Both the position numbers and the translations under genes were made by a program. Below are positions 8,340 to 17,314 of a DNA stretch of 64,000 nt, piece by piece; the first letter of the stretch is position 1, and each line of letters opens with the position of its first letter. Source of the DNA: Cytobacillus oceanisediminis (GTDB lineage Bacteria > Bacillota > Bacilli > Bacillales > Cytobacillaceae); assembly GCF_007830235.1 (NCBI RefSeq), contig NZ_VLKI01000021.1, positions 1-64,000 on the forward strand, given 5' to 3'. A model generated the notes under the pieces. That model was not told where the DNA came from. It did not search any database and saw only the letters and a list, made by a program, of their open reading frames with translations.

Positions 8340-8570
8340 CTATCTAATCCCCTTGCTTCCTTCCGCCATCTCTTCCATTAAATGAATAAATAGGCCAAAG
8401 CCGAAGATTAGCATGGAAGACACCATAACGCTTAGTCCTATTGAAAAGATGTATTCCCCATTGATACCGCTTACAAAAAAACTGGCTATAAGGACTGTAA
8501 ACCCAATCAATAAACCTGAGCCTGCCATATTTTTAAAAAAGAGCATAACTTTTAGCTGGTTTTCCCTCAT
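8340..8570 (-). CDS. Small membrane protein, 76 aa
   Basis: Two predicted transmembrane helices (about 17-35 and 42-63), a short basic N-terminus (MRENQLKVMLFFK) and a cytoplasmic tail EEMAEGSKGIR. The ATG follows AAGGGGATGTGAATT, a good ribosome binding site. Convergent with qoxD. No family recognised. Confidence 0.65.
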   Translation of the reverse strand: MRENQLKVMLFFKNMAGSGLLIGFTVLIASFFVSGINGEYIFSIGLSVMVSSMLIFGFGLFIHLMEEMAEGSKGIR

Positions 8571-8698
8571 AATTCACATCCCCTTTTACTAAATATTCTA
8601 TCTTTGTTCACAAAATTGTCAAACTTTTTGTCACAAAATTGTCAAAAAGTTTTATGCAAAGAAAAAACGTCTTGCTATCTGCAAAACGCTTCCTTCTT

Positions 8699-8968
8699 CT
8701 ATTGATATAGTTTTTTGATTTGTTCAAGGTCTTTTTTAAGACTGCAAATTTCCTGGCGGGTCAGCATAAGCGGCATTTGATCATACAACGTAATGATTTG
8801 CCCATCCTCATCATCTTCATGAAGTGATAAATATCGATATAAATTTTCACACTGAACTTTATTAAGGACAGATTGGGTGTTGAAGTTTTTGACTTTATGA
8901 ATTTCAAAGGCACTTGCTTCCACGTCATACACACCCGAAATAATGCTTCCTTGCAAGGTATTAGACAA
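8699..8968 (-). CDS. Hypothetical protein, 89 aa
   Basis: A soluble acidic protein with a helical C-terminus (QEICSLKKDLEQIKKLYQ). The TTG start at 8968 is 8 bases after AGGGGAG; an in-frame GTG at 8977 sits directly on that site and is less likely. No motif recognised. It looks like a single-gene unit. Confidence 0.55.
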   Translation of the reverse strand: MSNTLQGSIISGVYDVEASAFEIHKVKNFNTQSVLNKVQCENLYRYLSLHEDDEDGQIITLYDQMPLMLTRQEICSLKKDLEQIKKLYQ

Positions 8969-9030
8969 GGCAATCACTCCCCTTTTTGAGTAATATACCC
9001 AATTTTCGGGAGTTCTTTACCCCCAACAAT

Positions 9031-9069
9031 AAAAAACCTCTTCGGATGGATGGATGATCAAAAGAGGTC
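9031..9069 (-). terminator. Terminator of thiT
   Basis: AGGACCTCTT and AAGAGGT pair across a 19-base loop and run into TTTTTTATTG on the reverse strand, just after thiT. Confidence 0.7.
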
Positions 9070-9675
9070 CTATCGTAAAGAAGCCCGTTTTTGTGTTGTT
9101 ATATCACCATCAGCTTTTCTAAGGACTAATCTTGGCGCTGAAGAAATTAATAATACCGCCACGATGGAACATAATATGGCTGCTCCAAGCATGGTTGCGC
9201 CATTCGCCAGGAAGGAAAACAGAATTGGTGACATTCCCTTTGGTGCATAGCTTCCGAAAAAGAGTACACCCGCAATAAAATGCCAGAAATAGCGGGTAAA
9301 GCTGCCTGCAAAAATGGCCAAGACAATCCAGCCGAGTGCCTTTTTCTTGTTTCCATTGCGCAATTGTTTTTGGATTGGAAGGTAAAACAAACCAGCACAT
9401 CCTATAAAAGCAAAGGCAACAAAGTATTCAATAAACGCTTGCAGCGGTGTAGCGATCCATGCATCCCCCATTGCAATCTGCAGGATTCCCCACAATAAGC
9501 CTGCAATAAAGCTTACTTTGAAACCCCATCTGAATGCCAGTATAAAAATAGGAATCATGGCAGCAGAGATAGATATCGATGGCGAAAGTTTAATTGATGG
9601 CAGGAAATCCAGAATAATCGCAAATGATGCGAAAAATGATGCTTCTATCATTGCTGTCAAACTTAATTTTTTCAT
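9070..9675 (-). CDS. thiT: Energy-coupled thiamine transporter ThiT
   Basis: The 201-residue substrate-binding S-component of an ECF transporter, which captures thiamine and works with a shared EcfAA'T module encoded elsewhere. It has six hydrophobic helices and the N-terminal landmarks MIEASFFASFAIILDF and MIPIFILAFRWG; the conserved region GDAWIATPLQAFIEY is typical of ThiT/YuaJ. The ATG at 9675 follows GAAGGGGGA. It lies directly behind a TPP riboswitch, which fixes the ligand. Confidence 0.92.
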   Translation of the reverse strand: MKKLSLTAMIEASFFASFAIILDFLPSIKLSPSISISAAMIPIFILAFRWGFKVSFIAGLLWGILQIAMGDAWIATPLQAFIEYFVAFAFIGCAGLFYLPIQKQLRNGNKKKALGWIVLAIFAGSFTRYFWHFIAGVLFFGSYAPKGMSPILFSFLANGATMLGAAILCSIVAVLLISSAPRLVLRKADGDITTQKRASLR

Positions 9676-9748
9676 AAAAAATCCCCCTTCATAAGTATGA
9701 AGATACCCCAAGGGAGAACAAGCAGGCAGAATGATCCTCTCTGCCTTT
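9676..9748 (-). promoter_or_regulatory. Expression platform of the thiT riboswitch
   Basis: CTTCATA-CT-TATGAAG can form a hairpin touching the AAGGGGGA ribosome binding site, and an upstream CTCCCTT could pair with it. No U-tract terminator is seen, so translational control by site sequestration is the likely mechanism (inference). Confidence 0.45.
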
Positions 9749-9841
9749 TATTCCACATTCCTGCTCTAGCATTATCTAACAGGTTCAAAGGGTCAGAACA
9801 GCAAAATGTTCACTCTCAGCAAAATGCTCCCCTTGTGGTAA
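9749..9841 (-). ncRNA. TPP riboswitch (thi box) upstream of thiT
   Basis: On the reverse strand the aptamer has the hallmarks GGGGAGC, GCTGAGAGTGA and CTGACCCTTTGAACCTG with a closing P1 helix (CCACA/TGTGG). These are the invariant thi-box elements. It would lower thiT expression when thiamine pyrophosphate is abundant. Confidence 0.95.
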
Positions 9842-9896
9842 CGTTATCAAATTATTCCATTTTATTATATATTGTTTTCTAATCTATGAAAAGTGT

Positions 9897-11237
9897 TTAT
9901 TTACCTTCCTCAAATAGCTTTTGCTCATCCCATTTGCCATATCGATAATAAATAAAAGCAATCACGCTGCTGATGGCAAAGCTGACACCCATGCCGGCAG
10001 CGATCCCTTTCTCCCCCATGAACTTTGAAAAGAGATAGGTCAAAGGATAGCGCAGAACCCAGAAAGAAATGATGTTGAGTACCAGCACCTGAAACATTGC
10101 TCCAGAAGCCCTTACAATCCCATTCAGGATAAAATTAATACCAAGCAATGGATAAAAAAACGCAATCATTTTCAAATATTCGGTTCCGTATTCCAGCGCT
10201 TCTTTTTCCTGGATAAACAAGTTGACTCCATATTCAGCCAACAATACTGTCAGTAATGCGATGATAAGCATAAATGCAAGATTATAAATCACACCGTAAA
10301 AAGCAATTTTATGAACGCGATCCCATTCATTACTGCCAATATTCTGCCCGGCCATACTGTTCACAGCTGTCCCCAAAGCCATAGCAGGGAGCATAATGAT
10401 ACTGTCAATCCTCTGTGCTGCACCAAAGCCAGCAACCACATCTCCGCCAAACGATGTAACGACACTCATAATGGCCATCACTCCGGCTGAAATAACGGTC
10501 ATTTGCAGACCAGATGGAATGCCTAGTTTGAAAATTAATGCAGCCTCTTCCTTCTGCGGCCATGAAGGCATGGTGAATGGAGCCAGATTTTTGCGAAGAA
10601 TAAGCACCATGCCAGCCAGGAAAGCAATTCCCTGTGAAACAATGGTTGCATACGCAGCCCCTTCTATTCCAAGATTGAATGTCCAAATGAAAAGCGGATC
10701 CAAAATTGCATTCAGAATCACCGCAATCAACACAAAAAATAAAGGGGTTTTACTGTCTCCCAGAGCACGAAGCACAGTACCGATAAAATTATAGCCAAAT
10801 AAAAACAGAATGCCGAGAAAATTAATTTGCAGATAAGATGCAGCATCTGAAATCATTCCCGTAGGGGTCCCCAAGAAAACCAATATTTTTTCGGAAAATA
10901 AAAATCCTGCCAAGCCGAGCCCTATGGATAAGACTGTTAAAATCACGACAAAGGCATTTAAATACCTCTTAAGCCCCTTTTCATTGTCTCCTCCCTTTTG
11001 CTGAGACAAAATGGTCAAAGTCGCATTGTTAATCCCGATAATAAATGAAAGAACAGTAAAAATAACAGTCCCCGAAACCGCAATAGCCCCTAAAGCATTC
11101 GCCCCAAGCAAATTTCCAACCCACAGGCTATCAATGAACTGATAGGACACCTGCAGCAAATTTGTCAGCATGATTGGAGCCGAAAAAATAAGGAGCTGTT
11201 TAAATATATTCCCTTTCGTAAAATCCTGCTGATTCAT
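9897..11237 (-). CDS. MATE-family multidrug exporter
   Basis: A 446-residue polytopic membrane protein with 12 predicted helices in two MatE halves. It carries typical features QVSYQFIDSLWVG near the N-terminus and FGAAQRIDSI in the second half. MATE proteins export organic cations or drugs using sodium or proton gradients; the substrate cannot be told. The ATG follows AAGGTGTTGGA. No regulator is adjacent. Confidence 0.88.
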   Translation of the reverse strand: MNQQDFTKGNIFKQLLIFSAPIMLTNLLQVSYQFIDSLWVGNLLGANALGAIAVSGTVIFTVLSFIIGINNATLTILSQQKGGDNEKGLKRYLNAFVVILTVLSIGLGLAGFLFSEKILVFLGTPTGMISDAASYLQINFLGILFLFGYNFIGTVLRALGDSKTPLFFVLIAVILNAILDPLFIWTFNLGIEGAAYATIVSQGIAFLAGMVLILRKNLAPFTMPSWPQKEEAALIFKLGIPSGLQMTVISAGVMAIMSVVTSFGGDVVAGFGAAQRIDSIIMLPAMALGTAVNSMAGQNIGSNEWDRVHKIAFYGVIYNLAFMLIIALLTVLLAEYGVNLFIQEKEALEYGTEYLKMIAFFYPLLGINFILNGIVRASGAMFQVLVLNIISFWVLRYPLTYLFSKFMGEKGIAAGMGVSFAISSVIAFIYYRYGKWDEQKLFEEGK

Positions 11238-11319
11238 TCCAACACCTTTTTCTTATTATAAAGTAATAAGTACTATTATTAATGATTTTCCTTTTAACTT
11301 CCAATCATATGAACCTAGC

Positions 11320-11590
11320 GTTTGGAGCTTGGGGCGATTCCCATTCAAAATGACATAATTCTGTTAGAGGATGATGCAATTCGGCATCAGGAAGAAGCGG
11401 TTAGATGTTTGGAAAAGCGAAAAGGGGTTGCAGACGCAATTCCCACCCAGTTAGAGCAATTATGTTTGAGATTGGCGTAATTCCGCGTCTGCAGGATTCG
11501 AATAGATGTTGGGAAGAAGCAAAAAGGGGTTTGGATGCATTTCCGAATTTCGTGGAGGTAAATTTGTGTTGGGAATCTTAAATTCAGCAT
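11320..11590. repeat. Degenerate long-period tandem repeat in a 600-bp gene-free region
   Basis: Between the MATE gene and the FtsH-like gene there is no supported gene. Blocks recur: GTTTGG at 11320 and 11407 and GTTGGG at about 11508; AAAGGGGTT at 11421 and 11523 (102 apart); GATGTT at 11404 and 11505; and GCAATTC-like motifs at 11376, 11436, 11477 and 11537. I read this as about three decayed units of 87-102 bp. Short frames across it are not credible genes. Confidence 0.45.
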
Positions 11591-11835
11591 AAGGACTGAT
11601 CATAAAAAAATATAGTTTGACTCGGATACATACTTGGAATGTAGCTAATCTATTGTGTGCATCCCCTTTTGTCACATATCTTTCATAAATAAGCGTCCTT
11701 GCAAGCCTGTTATAGCACACTTTAGCGGCAAAATATTATTTTTCCATAATTTACAACGTTTAAAAAGTGTAAAAGCCTATAAATAACTTTTCTTTTTCCT
11801 TATAATGAGAATATGTTCAATAAGGAGGGAATTAG

Positions 11836-13566
11836 TTGAAATCACGTTTACAGAAACCTTCAACGATTGTTTTGCTTTTATTGGTGGTCACGGTGATTTT
11901 GGCAGCGGTTATTTGGACCGTACAAGCAGGAAATAAGGATGTGACAGTCCCGTTTTCTTCTGTGGAAAAGCTTATTGCCTCCCAGGATGGAAAGACTGTT
12001 GCAATACAGGAATATAAAAACGGCAAGCTACTAATTACTGCCCCTGATGGAGAGTATATTTCACATGTACCTCCTAACAGCGAAATGGTTGATAAATTAG
12101 TAGAAACCTATAATATACAATATACTTTCGCAACAACAGGCCCGTATACGCCTTGGATTCTTGGCGGAGTGGTCTTATTATTCATAGCCATCGGAATTTA
12201 CCTATTTAAATCAGGAAAAGGCGGAATGGGCGCTACAAATACTATGAAGCAAAGTGTTTCAAAGCCAAAGCCCCTTCCTTCCATTTCGCTTGAAGATGTG
12301 GGCGGCATCCAGGAAGAAATGAAAGAGGAAATCATGCAGACTCTTTCTATTTTAAAAGAGCCTGAACGTTCGCTGAAAATGGGGATTAAACCACCGAAGG
12401 GCATTCTATTATACGGACCTCCGGGAACAGGGAAAACTTTGCTGGCACAGGCAATTGCCAAGGAACTTGGCGCAACGTTCTTCTCAACCAGCGGATCCGG
12501 CTTTAATGAATTATTTGTCGGTGTTGGAGCTTCCCGTGTAAGGAACCTTTTTCAAAATGCCAGAAAGTATGCACCTGCTGTTGTCTTTATCGATGAAGTA
12601 GATGCACTTGCTGGCCGCAGAAAGCAGCATGGCGGAGAAGAAAGCGAAAAAACATTGACAGAACTTCTTGTCCAGCTTGATGGCGGACATTCCAATGACG
12701 GGATTTTGTTCATTGCAGCAACAAACCGAAAAGATATGCTGGACGAAGCATTCCTTCGCCCTGGACGTATTGACTTCTCTTTTAATGTCCCGCTTCCTGA
12801 TACAAAGGGCCGAAGAGAGATTATCAATATCCATACGAAAAATAGATTGCTGGCTGAAGATGTCATGACGACTCTTGGTGATTTAGCTGAAAGCACTTCA
12901 GGCTTCTCCGGAGCAGATCTACATTCTCTTTTTGAAACTGCAAGCCGAAGAGCCGTACGAAATGGCCAGGAAATTATCTCAAAAGAAGATTTGGATTATG
13001 CTCTTGACCGCACAATTCTTGGTACCACTACCCGTGCCCTGCAGGATGCAGGAACTAAGCAGCGTGTGGCGATCCATGAAGCGGGCCACGCATTGGTTGC
13101 AGCTTTGACCAAGCCGGGTTCTGTTCGTAAAGCAACAATTATCCCACGTGGTGAAGCTCTTGGATATGTAGCTCCTATTCAAAAGGAACTTCATCTTTCC
13201 ACAACGAGCGAGCTGCTCGATCAAGTAGCCATGATTCTTGCAGGCGGTGTAGCCGAAAGATTGATTCTCGGTGAGCACAGTATCGGAGTCAGCGGTGATG
13301 TTAAGCAAGCTAAGCATATTATCGAGCAAATGGTCGATACAGGCCTGCTGGATAACGGCTTCGAGCTTACTTTTAATAAAGGACAAAAAGAAGCCAAGAT
13401 GCAGGATCTTTTCCAAAAAGCGTTGGAAAGATGCGAACTGCTAATTGCAAACCATCAGCAACAGTTTGAAAATCTTGTAGAAGCTCTTCTTGAAAAAGAG
13501 ACTTTGGAAGGTACAGAGGTTCAGGAGATTGTGGGAGAATTGAATGTTGATATGGTTGTAGCCTAA
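11836..13566 (+). CDS. FtsH-like membrane AAA metalloprotease (short paralogue)
   Basis: A 576-residue membrane protease: a first helix (about 11-30), a small extracytoplasmic segment, a second helix (about 108-126), an AAA ATPase domain and a peptidase M41 domain. Walker A is GPPGTGKT at 194-201 and Walker B is [10 protein letters not shown]. The zinc site HEAGH spans 414-418, and the aspartate of SGDVKQA is the likely third ligand. It is shorter than housekeeping FtsH (about 640 aa) and diverges in the periplasmic part and the tail, so it is probably a second FtsH. TTG start at 11836 after AAGGAGGG. Substrates unknown. Confidence 0.85.
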   Translation: MKSRLQKPSTIVLLLLVVTVILAAVIWTVQAGNKDVTVPFSSVEKLIASQDGKTVAIQEYKNGKLLITAPDGEYISHVPPNSEMVDKLVETYNIQYTFATTGPYTPWILGGVVLLFIAIGIYLFKSGKGGMGATNTMKQSVSKPKPLPSISLEDVGGIQEEMKEEIMQTLSILKEPERSLKMGIKPPKGILLYGPPGTGKTLLAQAIAKELGATFFSTSGSGFNELFVGVGASRVRNLFQNARKYAPAVVFIDEVDALAGRRKQHGGEESEKTLTELLVQLDGGHSNDGILFIAATNRKDMLDEAFLRPGRIDFSFNVPLPDTKGRREIINIHTKNRLLAEDVMTTLGDLAESTSGFSGADLHSLFETASRRAVRNGQEIISKEDLDYALDRTILGTTTRALQDAGTKQRVAIHEAGHALVAALTKPGSVRKATIIPRGEALGYVAPIQKELHLSTTSELLDQVAMILAGGVAERLILGEHSIGVSGDVKQAKHIIEQMVDTGLLDNGFELTFNKGQKEAKMQDLFQKALERCELLIANHQQQFENLVEALLEKETLEGTEVQEIVGELNVDMVVA

Positions 13567-13571
13567 AAGTG

Positions 13572-13603
13572 AAGCCGGCCCTGAATGGGGGCCGGCTTTG
13601 TTA
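13572..13603 (+). terminator. Terminator of the FtsH-like gene
   Basis: AGCCGGCC and GGCCGGCT form a GC-rich stem with a short loop, followed by TTGTTATT. Confidence 0.8.
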
Positions 13604-13726
13604 TTGTTAAGGGATATATGTTTCGTTGATGGCGATAATTGCTTTGTTTCATTTAAAGTTCATAAATCGGGTGCTTTTTCACACAATGTTAGCTATTTCT
13701 TTGATGGATGGTATCCATTAGGGAGA

Positions 13727-14089
13727 TTAACGACGAAATTGCCTGCTCTCCCTTGGATATGGAAGTTAAACAGTGGAATTAACGACGAAATTGCCTGCTC
13801 TCCCTTGGATATGGGAGTTAATCAGTGGAATTAACGACGAAATTGCCTGCTCTCCCTTGGATATGGGAGTTAATCAGTGATATTAACGACGAAATTGCCT
13901 GCTCTCCCTTGGATATGGGAGTTAATCAGTGATATTAACGACAATAATGTCTTCTCCCCCGGACATTTGGTTGTTAATTCTTTAGATTAACAACGATGTT
14001 CTCTCTTTTCTTGTGATATTGTACTAAATCAGTAACTTAACGACGATGACCTCATCTTCCCCTATAGGATGGTAGTTAATCATCATCTT
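13727..14089. repeat. Tandem array of seven 50-53 bp units
   Basis: Units start with TTAACGACGA at 13727, 13779, 13831, 13883 and 13935 (exactly 52 bp apart), then at 13987 and 14037. The first four are almost identical; the last three are strongly diverged. Each junction holds an inverted pair GTTAAT...ATTAAC with a short gap. No frame runs through because 52 is not a multiple of three. The array lies between the FtsH-like gene's terminator and the KinB-like kinase. Confidence 0.9.
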
Positions 14090-14211
14090 TTAACAATTAG
14101 TTATTCGAACCAGTATCCTTGTCCTCAGCTTCTTTCCTGCAATTGGCCGGTAAACCCGTGGTTTGGGGCTTTTTCATTTATTTGATTGCTATTTTAGCAG
14201 AATTGAAGTTG

Positions 14212-14231
14212 TTTTTTTTTTTTTTTTTTTT
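14212..14231. repeat. Homopolymer of 20 T's
   Basis: Twenty consecutive T's, flanked by GAAGTTG on the left and CAACC on the right, about 190 bases before the kinase start. Length variation here is likely, by slippage or by sequencing error. Confidence 0.85.
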
Positions 14232-14417
14232 CAACCGGGTTGTAATTTTTTTCGATCGAAGCACATGAAAAAATAATTTTACGAGGTGAGTTTTTTATAA
14301 ATATATTATGTAAACTAAAGTAGTTAAATTGTAAATAATAATCAAAAGATTGCCTATTTATAAAGGAGTCTCTCCCCTATTTGTTTAATTAATTTATAGA
14401 CAAAAAGGTATGGAGGC

Positions 14418-15731
14418 ATGGTTCTTTTGAATGATTTTGCAGCTGACTTGATTTTACATTTTTTTATCATGATGATAATACCTTTTACAAATAACCTCCT
14501 CTCTCATCAAAGAGCAGGTATGAAGTCACCATCATTTCTTATGGTTGTGCTTATTTTCTCCCTTTTCTTAACTATGGCTTTTCCTGTTACAATTGCTGGG
14601 GATCAGTCTTTCGATTTGAAATTTATACCCGTATTTGTGGCTTATTTCTATATCCATCCTGCTGCGGGGATTATTACTATTATTGCATTAATCGGTTTTA
14701 AAGCCCTTTTTTCAGCAGGCTCCCTCTTGATCATGACCATAAATTATTCAGTTATCGCTGTTCTCTTTTACTTTGCGTCGAAATATTATCAGAAATGCTC
14801 TTTCAGGCAAAAGCTTAGTCTTGCAGCGGTATTTTATGTACCGATTACCATTACTCGTTATCTAATTTTTATTCAGGAGGGGCTTTACGGCGAAGCTATA
14901 TTCCTTATCTTGTTCTCGATCGTTTCGATTGTGACCATTTCCATGATTATTTATTTAATTGAAATAGATCGAGTACGGACAGCCATGATGGAAAAGTTGA
15001 AGAGTGCGGATAAATTAAATGCCATTAGCCAGCTGGCAGCATCTGTTGCCCACGAAATCAGAAATCCAATGACCACGGTAAGAGGATTTCTGCAAATGCT
15101 AAAGAATGACCAGAATCTCACCTCAGAACAGAGTACCTTCATTTCAGTGTCATTGGAAGAGCTTGACCGGACCAACCACATTATCAATGATTTCCTTTCA
15201 CTTGCTCGTCCGGATAGCTCTGTTTCCGGGAAGGTCCTTCTTTCGGCTACGCTCTTTGAAGTGGCGGATTTTATGAGGTCGTACGCTCTAATGGCTAAGG
15301 TCGAAATTAGAACAAAGATTTCTGATGGCATTTTTATAAACGGCAATATGAATGAACTCAAGCAGCTTCTTATTAATCTAATAAAAAATAGTATTGAAGC
15401 GATGCCTGATGGTGGAATTTTAGAGGTATGCGCATTTAAAAAAGGAAGCACTGCATATATTCACATAACAGATGAGGGAATTGGCCTTTCGGAAAAGCAA
15501 TTATCAATGCTTGGCCAGCCATACTATTCGACGAAAACAAAAGGTACCGGACTCGGCCTGATGATCTCTTTTGATATTATTAAGCGCATGAAGGGCGAGT
15601 ATTATATTGATAGCGAAGAGAATAATGGGACGACCTTTACAATCAAATTGCCATTGTTTAAATTATCTGATGAACAGGTAAAGGCTTCACTCGATAAAGC
15701 AAACTCTGCCGGCCGACAGCAACCGACTTAG
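14418..15731 (+). CDS. Membrane sensor histidine kinase (KinB-like)
   Basis: A 437-residue kinase with about six transmembrane helices over residues 1-185, no obvious extracellular sensor domain, then a HisKA dimerisation domain and an HATPase_c domain. The phosphoacceptor His is H212 in ASVAHEIRNPMTTVRGFLQML, the sequence style of Bacillus sporulation kinases. NLIKNSIEAMP (N box), DEGIGLS and GTGLGLMIS (G boxes) are present. No response regulator is adjacent, as expected for a phosphorelay kinase. The ATG at 14418 is only one base from GGAGG, so the in-frame TTG at 14427 may be the true start. Confidence 0.85.
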   Translation: MVLLNDFAADLILHFFIMMIIPFTNNLLSHQRAGMKSPSFLMVVLIFSLFLTMAFPVTIAGDQSFDLKFIPVFVAYFYIHPAAGIITIIALIGFKALFSAGSLLIMTINYSVIAVLFYFASKYYQKCSFRQKLSLAAVFYVPITITRYLIFIQEGLYGEAIFLILFSIVSIVTISMIIYLIEIDRVRTAMMEKLKSADKLNAISQLAASVAHEIRNPMTTVRGFLQMLKNDQNLTSEQSTFISVSLEELDRTNHIINDFLSLARPDSSVSGKVLLSATLFEVADFMRSYALMAKVEIRTKISDGIFINGNMNELKQLLINLIKNSIEAMPDGGILEVCAFKKGSTAYIHITDEGIGLSEKQLSMLGQPYYSTKTKGTGLGLMISFDIIKRMKGEYYIDSEENNGTTFTIKLPLFKLSDEQVKASLDKANSAGRQQPT

Positions 15732-15905
15732 GCATCACTCTATGAGCAAAAAACAACTGAAATTTCTGCTCTGGTGTCAAAAATTGCGCTTTACCAAGAA
15801 ATGAAATATTTGAGTAATTGTTTTTATATGAAGGGAACTAATAGATATATTGTACCGGCATCGCAGTTGTTCTCCGATGGCGCTATAAAAAGGAAAAGGG
15901 CATAG

Positions 15906-15936
15906 AAAAAAGCCTTCAGTGAAGGCTTTTTTTGTT
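15906..15936. terminator. Bidirectional intrinsic terminator
   Basis: AAAAAGCCTTC and GAAGGCTTTTTTT form a perfect stem between the kinase gene and the convergent 50-aa membrane gene. Confidence 0.85.
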
Positions 15937-15946
15937 TAAACTTTTT

Positions 15947-16099
15947 CTATCCCCTGCCTGATGCACGGCCTTTGATAAAGTTTACGACAATAATGATGGC
16001 TGCAATCACTAGCAGTAGATGGATGATGCCACCTGCTACTTCAAATATTAATCCGAGAATCCATAATACAAGCAAAATACCTGCAATCGTCCAAAGCAT
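15947..16099 (-). CDS. lmo0937-family small membrane protein, 50 aa
   Basis: A two-helix hydrophobic miniprotein beginning MLWTIAGILLVLWILGL and ending in a basic tail (KGRASGRG). This matches the lmo0937 family common in Firmicutes, whose function is unknown. GGAGAGGTTAGG precedes the ATG at 16099. A terminator follows. Confidence 0.8.
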   Translation of the reverse strand: MLWTIAGILLVLWILGLIFEVAGGIIHLLLVIAAIIIVVNFIKGRASGRG

Positions 16100-16256
16100 C
16101 CTAACCTCTCCTTCCATTTTTGTTTATATTGCTTACATACCCTGCAAAAAAGCCGGACAAACTTCCGCCTCACTTTTTAAAAATAGGGAAAAAAAACATT
16201 GCTCCAATTCGAAAAAAATTGATGACAATGTTATTTTTCATATGTGAAGATCTTAT

Positions 16257-17135
16257 TTATACAGAGAGAATCTCGTCTTCCAGGGCTTTTGATTCGTTTG
16301 CAATTTCGTCGTTTTCTTTTAGCAAAGCGAAAAGCCCTTTTAGCACCACTTTCTCAGGACGGGATTTTTTTGTTTCTTCGGAAATGCGGTTGGCAATTTC
16401 TTTTAAGCTGGATGATTGAGGAAGATCTAGTTTGTTTAGTTTGTTGTAAAGTGTTTTCCAGGCCTGCTCCCTTTTTTCAAAAGAAACGAATGCCCCCTCC
16501 CTATCCATATCGACGATAAAGTCCTGCATCATTTCATCATTAAGAATGGGTTGGCTATTCCCATTTAGAAAATCATTTGCCATAACCTCCAGCTGCCTTA
16601 CAATGTGTTTGCCAATAGCAGCAGGTTTTGCTTCTGCCTGCCCTGTCACCAAGAGCATCATATAGGTACGATAGATGGATTGCGTCATGAACATCAGATC
16701 CCATTTATAGGCAGTTATTTCTTCTCCGTAAAGTTCTAGCAAGCTATTCTGCAGCCAAGAAAATAAGCGGCCTCTCATCCTGTGTTCCATGGCAGATATT
16801 TTTTTGTTATTCGTCCCGGTTTCGCCACGCAAATGCATTTTCATATAAGCTTTATAATGGAGAATTCCCTCAAACTGTACCTCAAATTGTTTTTCAAGCT
16901 TTTCCCTCGGCGGCAGATCCCCGTCAAGACCAATGATGAAAACACGCTCGAACACAAGCTGTTGATAATGTTCATAGATCGAAATGATCAGATCTTCTTT
17001 TGATGTAAAAAAAGAATACAATGACCCCTTGGATATTCCCACTCCCTCGGCAATCTCCTGCATGGATGTATGGCTGTATCCTTTTTCGGCAAAAAGCTCA
17101 ACTGCCGTTTCTAAAATGACTTCTCTTTTATTCAT
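16257..17135 (-). CDS. TetR/AcrR-family repressor of the adjacent RND exporter (YerO-like)
   Basis: A 292-residue regulator with an N-terminal TetR helix-turn-helix: REVILETAVELFAEKGYSHTSMQEIAEGVGISKGSLYSFF. The ligand-binding domain is long for a TetR protein. It is divergent from the RND exporter, the same arrangement and similar length as yerO/yerP(swrC) in B. subtilis. The ATG at 17135 follows GAGGTGC. The shared region holds two matching palindromes, one over the exporter's -35, so repression of the exporter and itself is likely (inference). Confidence 0.82.
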   Translation of the reverse strand: MNKREVILETAVELFAEKGYSHTSMQEIAEGVGISKGSLYSFFTSKEDLIISIYEHYQQLVFERVFIIGLDGDLPPREKLEKQFEVQFEGILHYKAYMKMHLRGETGTNNKKISAMEHRMRGRLFSWLQNSLLELYGEEITAYKWDLMFMTQSIYRTYMMLLVTGQAEAKPAAIGKHIVRQLEVMANDFLNGNSQPILNDEMMQDFIVDMDREGAFVSFEKREQAWKTLYNKLNKLDLPQSSSLKEIANRISEETKKSRPEKVVLKGLFALLKENDEIANESKALEDEILSV

Positions 17136-17216
17136 ATCAGCACCTCGGACATTAATTGGTTTTATATCTAAACCCAGCACATTCATTCTTGACTCCATCT
17201 GCAAAAACATGCAAAA

Positions 17217-17230
17217 TGACTATTGAGTCA
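17217..17230. promoter_or_regulatory. Palindromic operator-like site 1
   Basis: TGACT-ATTG-AGTCA is a perfect inverted repeat in the TetR/RND intergenic region. It overlaps the exporter's -35 element (17223-17228). Confidence 0.6.
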
Positions 17231-17251
17231 ATTATATTTCCTTGTTATATA
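17223..17251 (+). promoter_or_regulatory. Sigma-A promoter of the RND exporter
   Basis: TTGAGT (17223-17228) and TATATA (17246-17251) are 17 bases apart, about 63 bases before the exporter start codon. Confidence 0.55.
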
Positions 17252-17279
17252 GAGGTTTAAAACTATTTTATTCATCATT

Positions 17280-17293
17280 TGACCCGTGAGTCA
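17280..17293. promoter_or_regulatory. Palindromic operator-like site 2
   Basis: TGACC-CGTG-AGTCA matches site 1 in both arms except one base and has the same 4-base gap. It lies 63 bases downstream of site 1, a whole number of helical turns (about 6 x 10.5). Confidence 0.55.
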
Positions 17294-17314
17294 ATACCCT
17301 GAGGAGGAACATGT

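Noticed and set aside
11460-11720. Reverse frames of 67 and 86 aa between MATE and FtsH-like genes
   Set aside because: They run through the degenerate tandem repeat and have no convincing start.
13727-14089. CRISPR-like regular array
   Set aside because: The units are tandem with no unique spacers and no cas genes nearby; it is a plain tandem repeat.
14418-15731. Calling the kinase kinB outright
   Set aside because: Topology and motifs match the group, but without comparison I cannot separate KinB from other membrane Kin paralogues.
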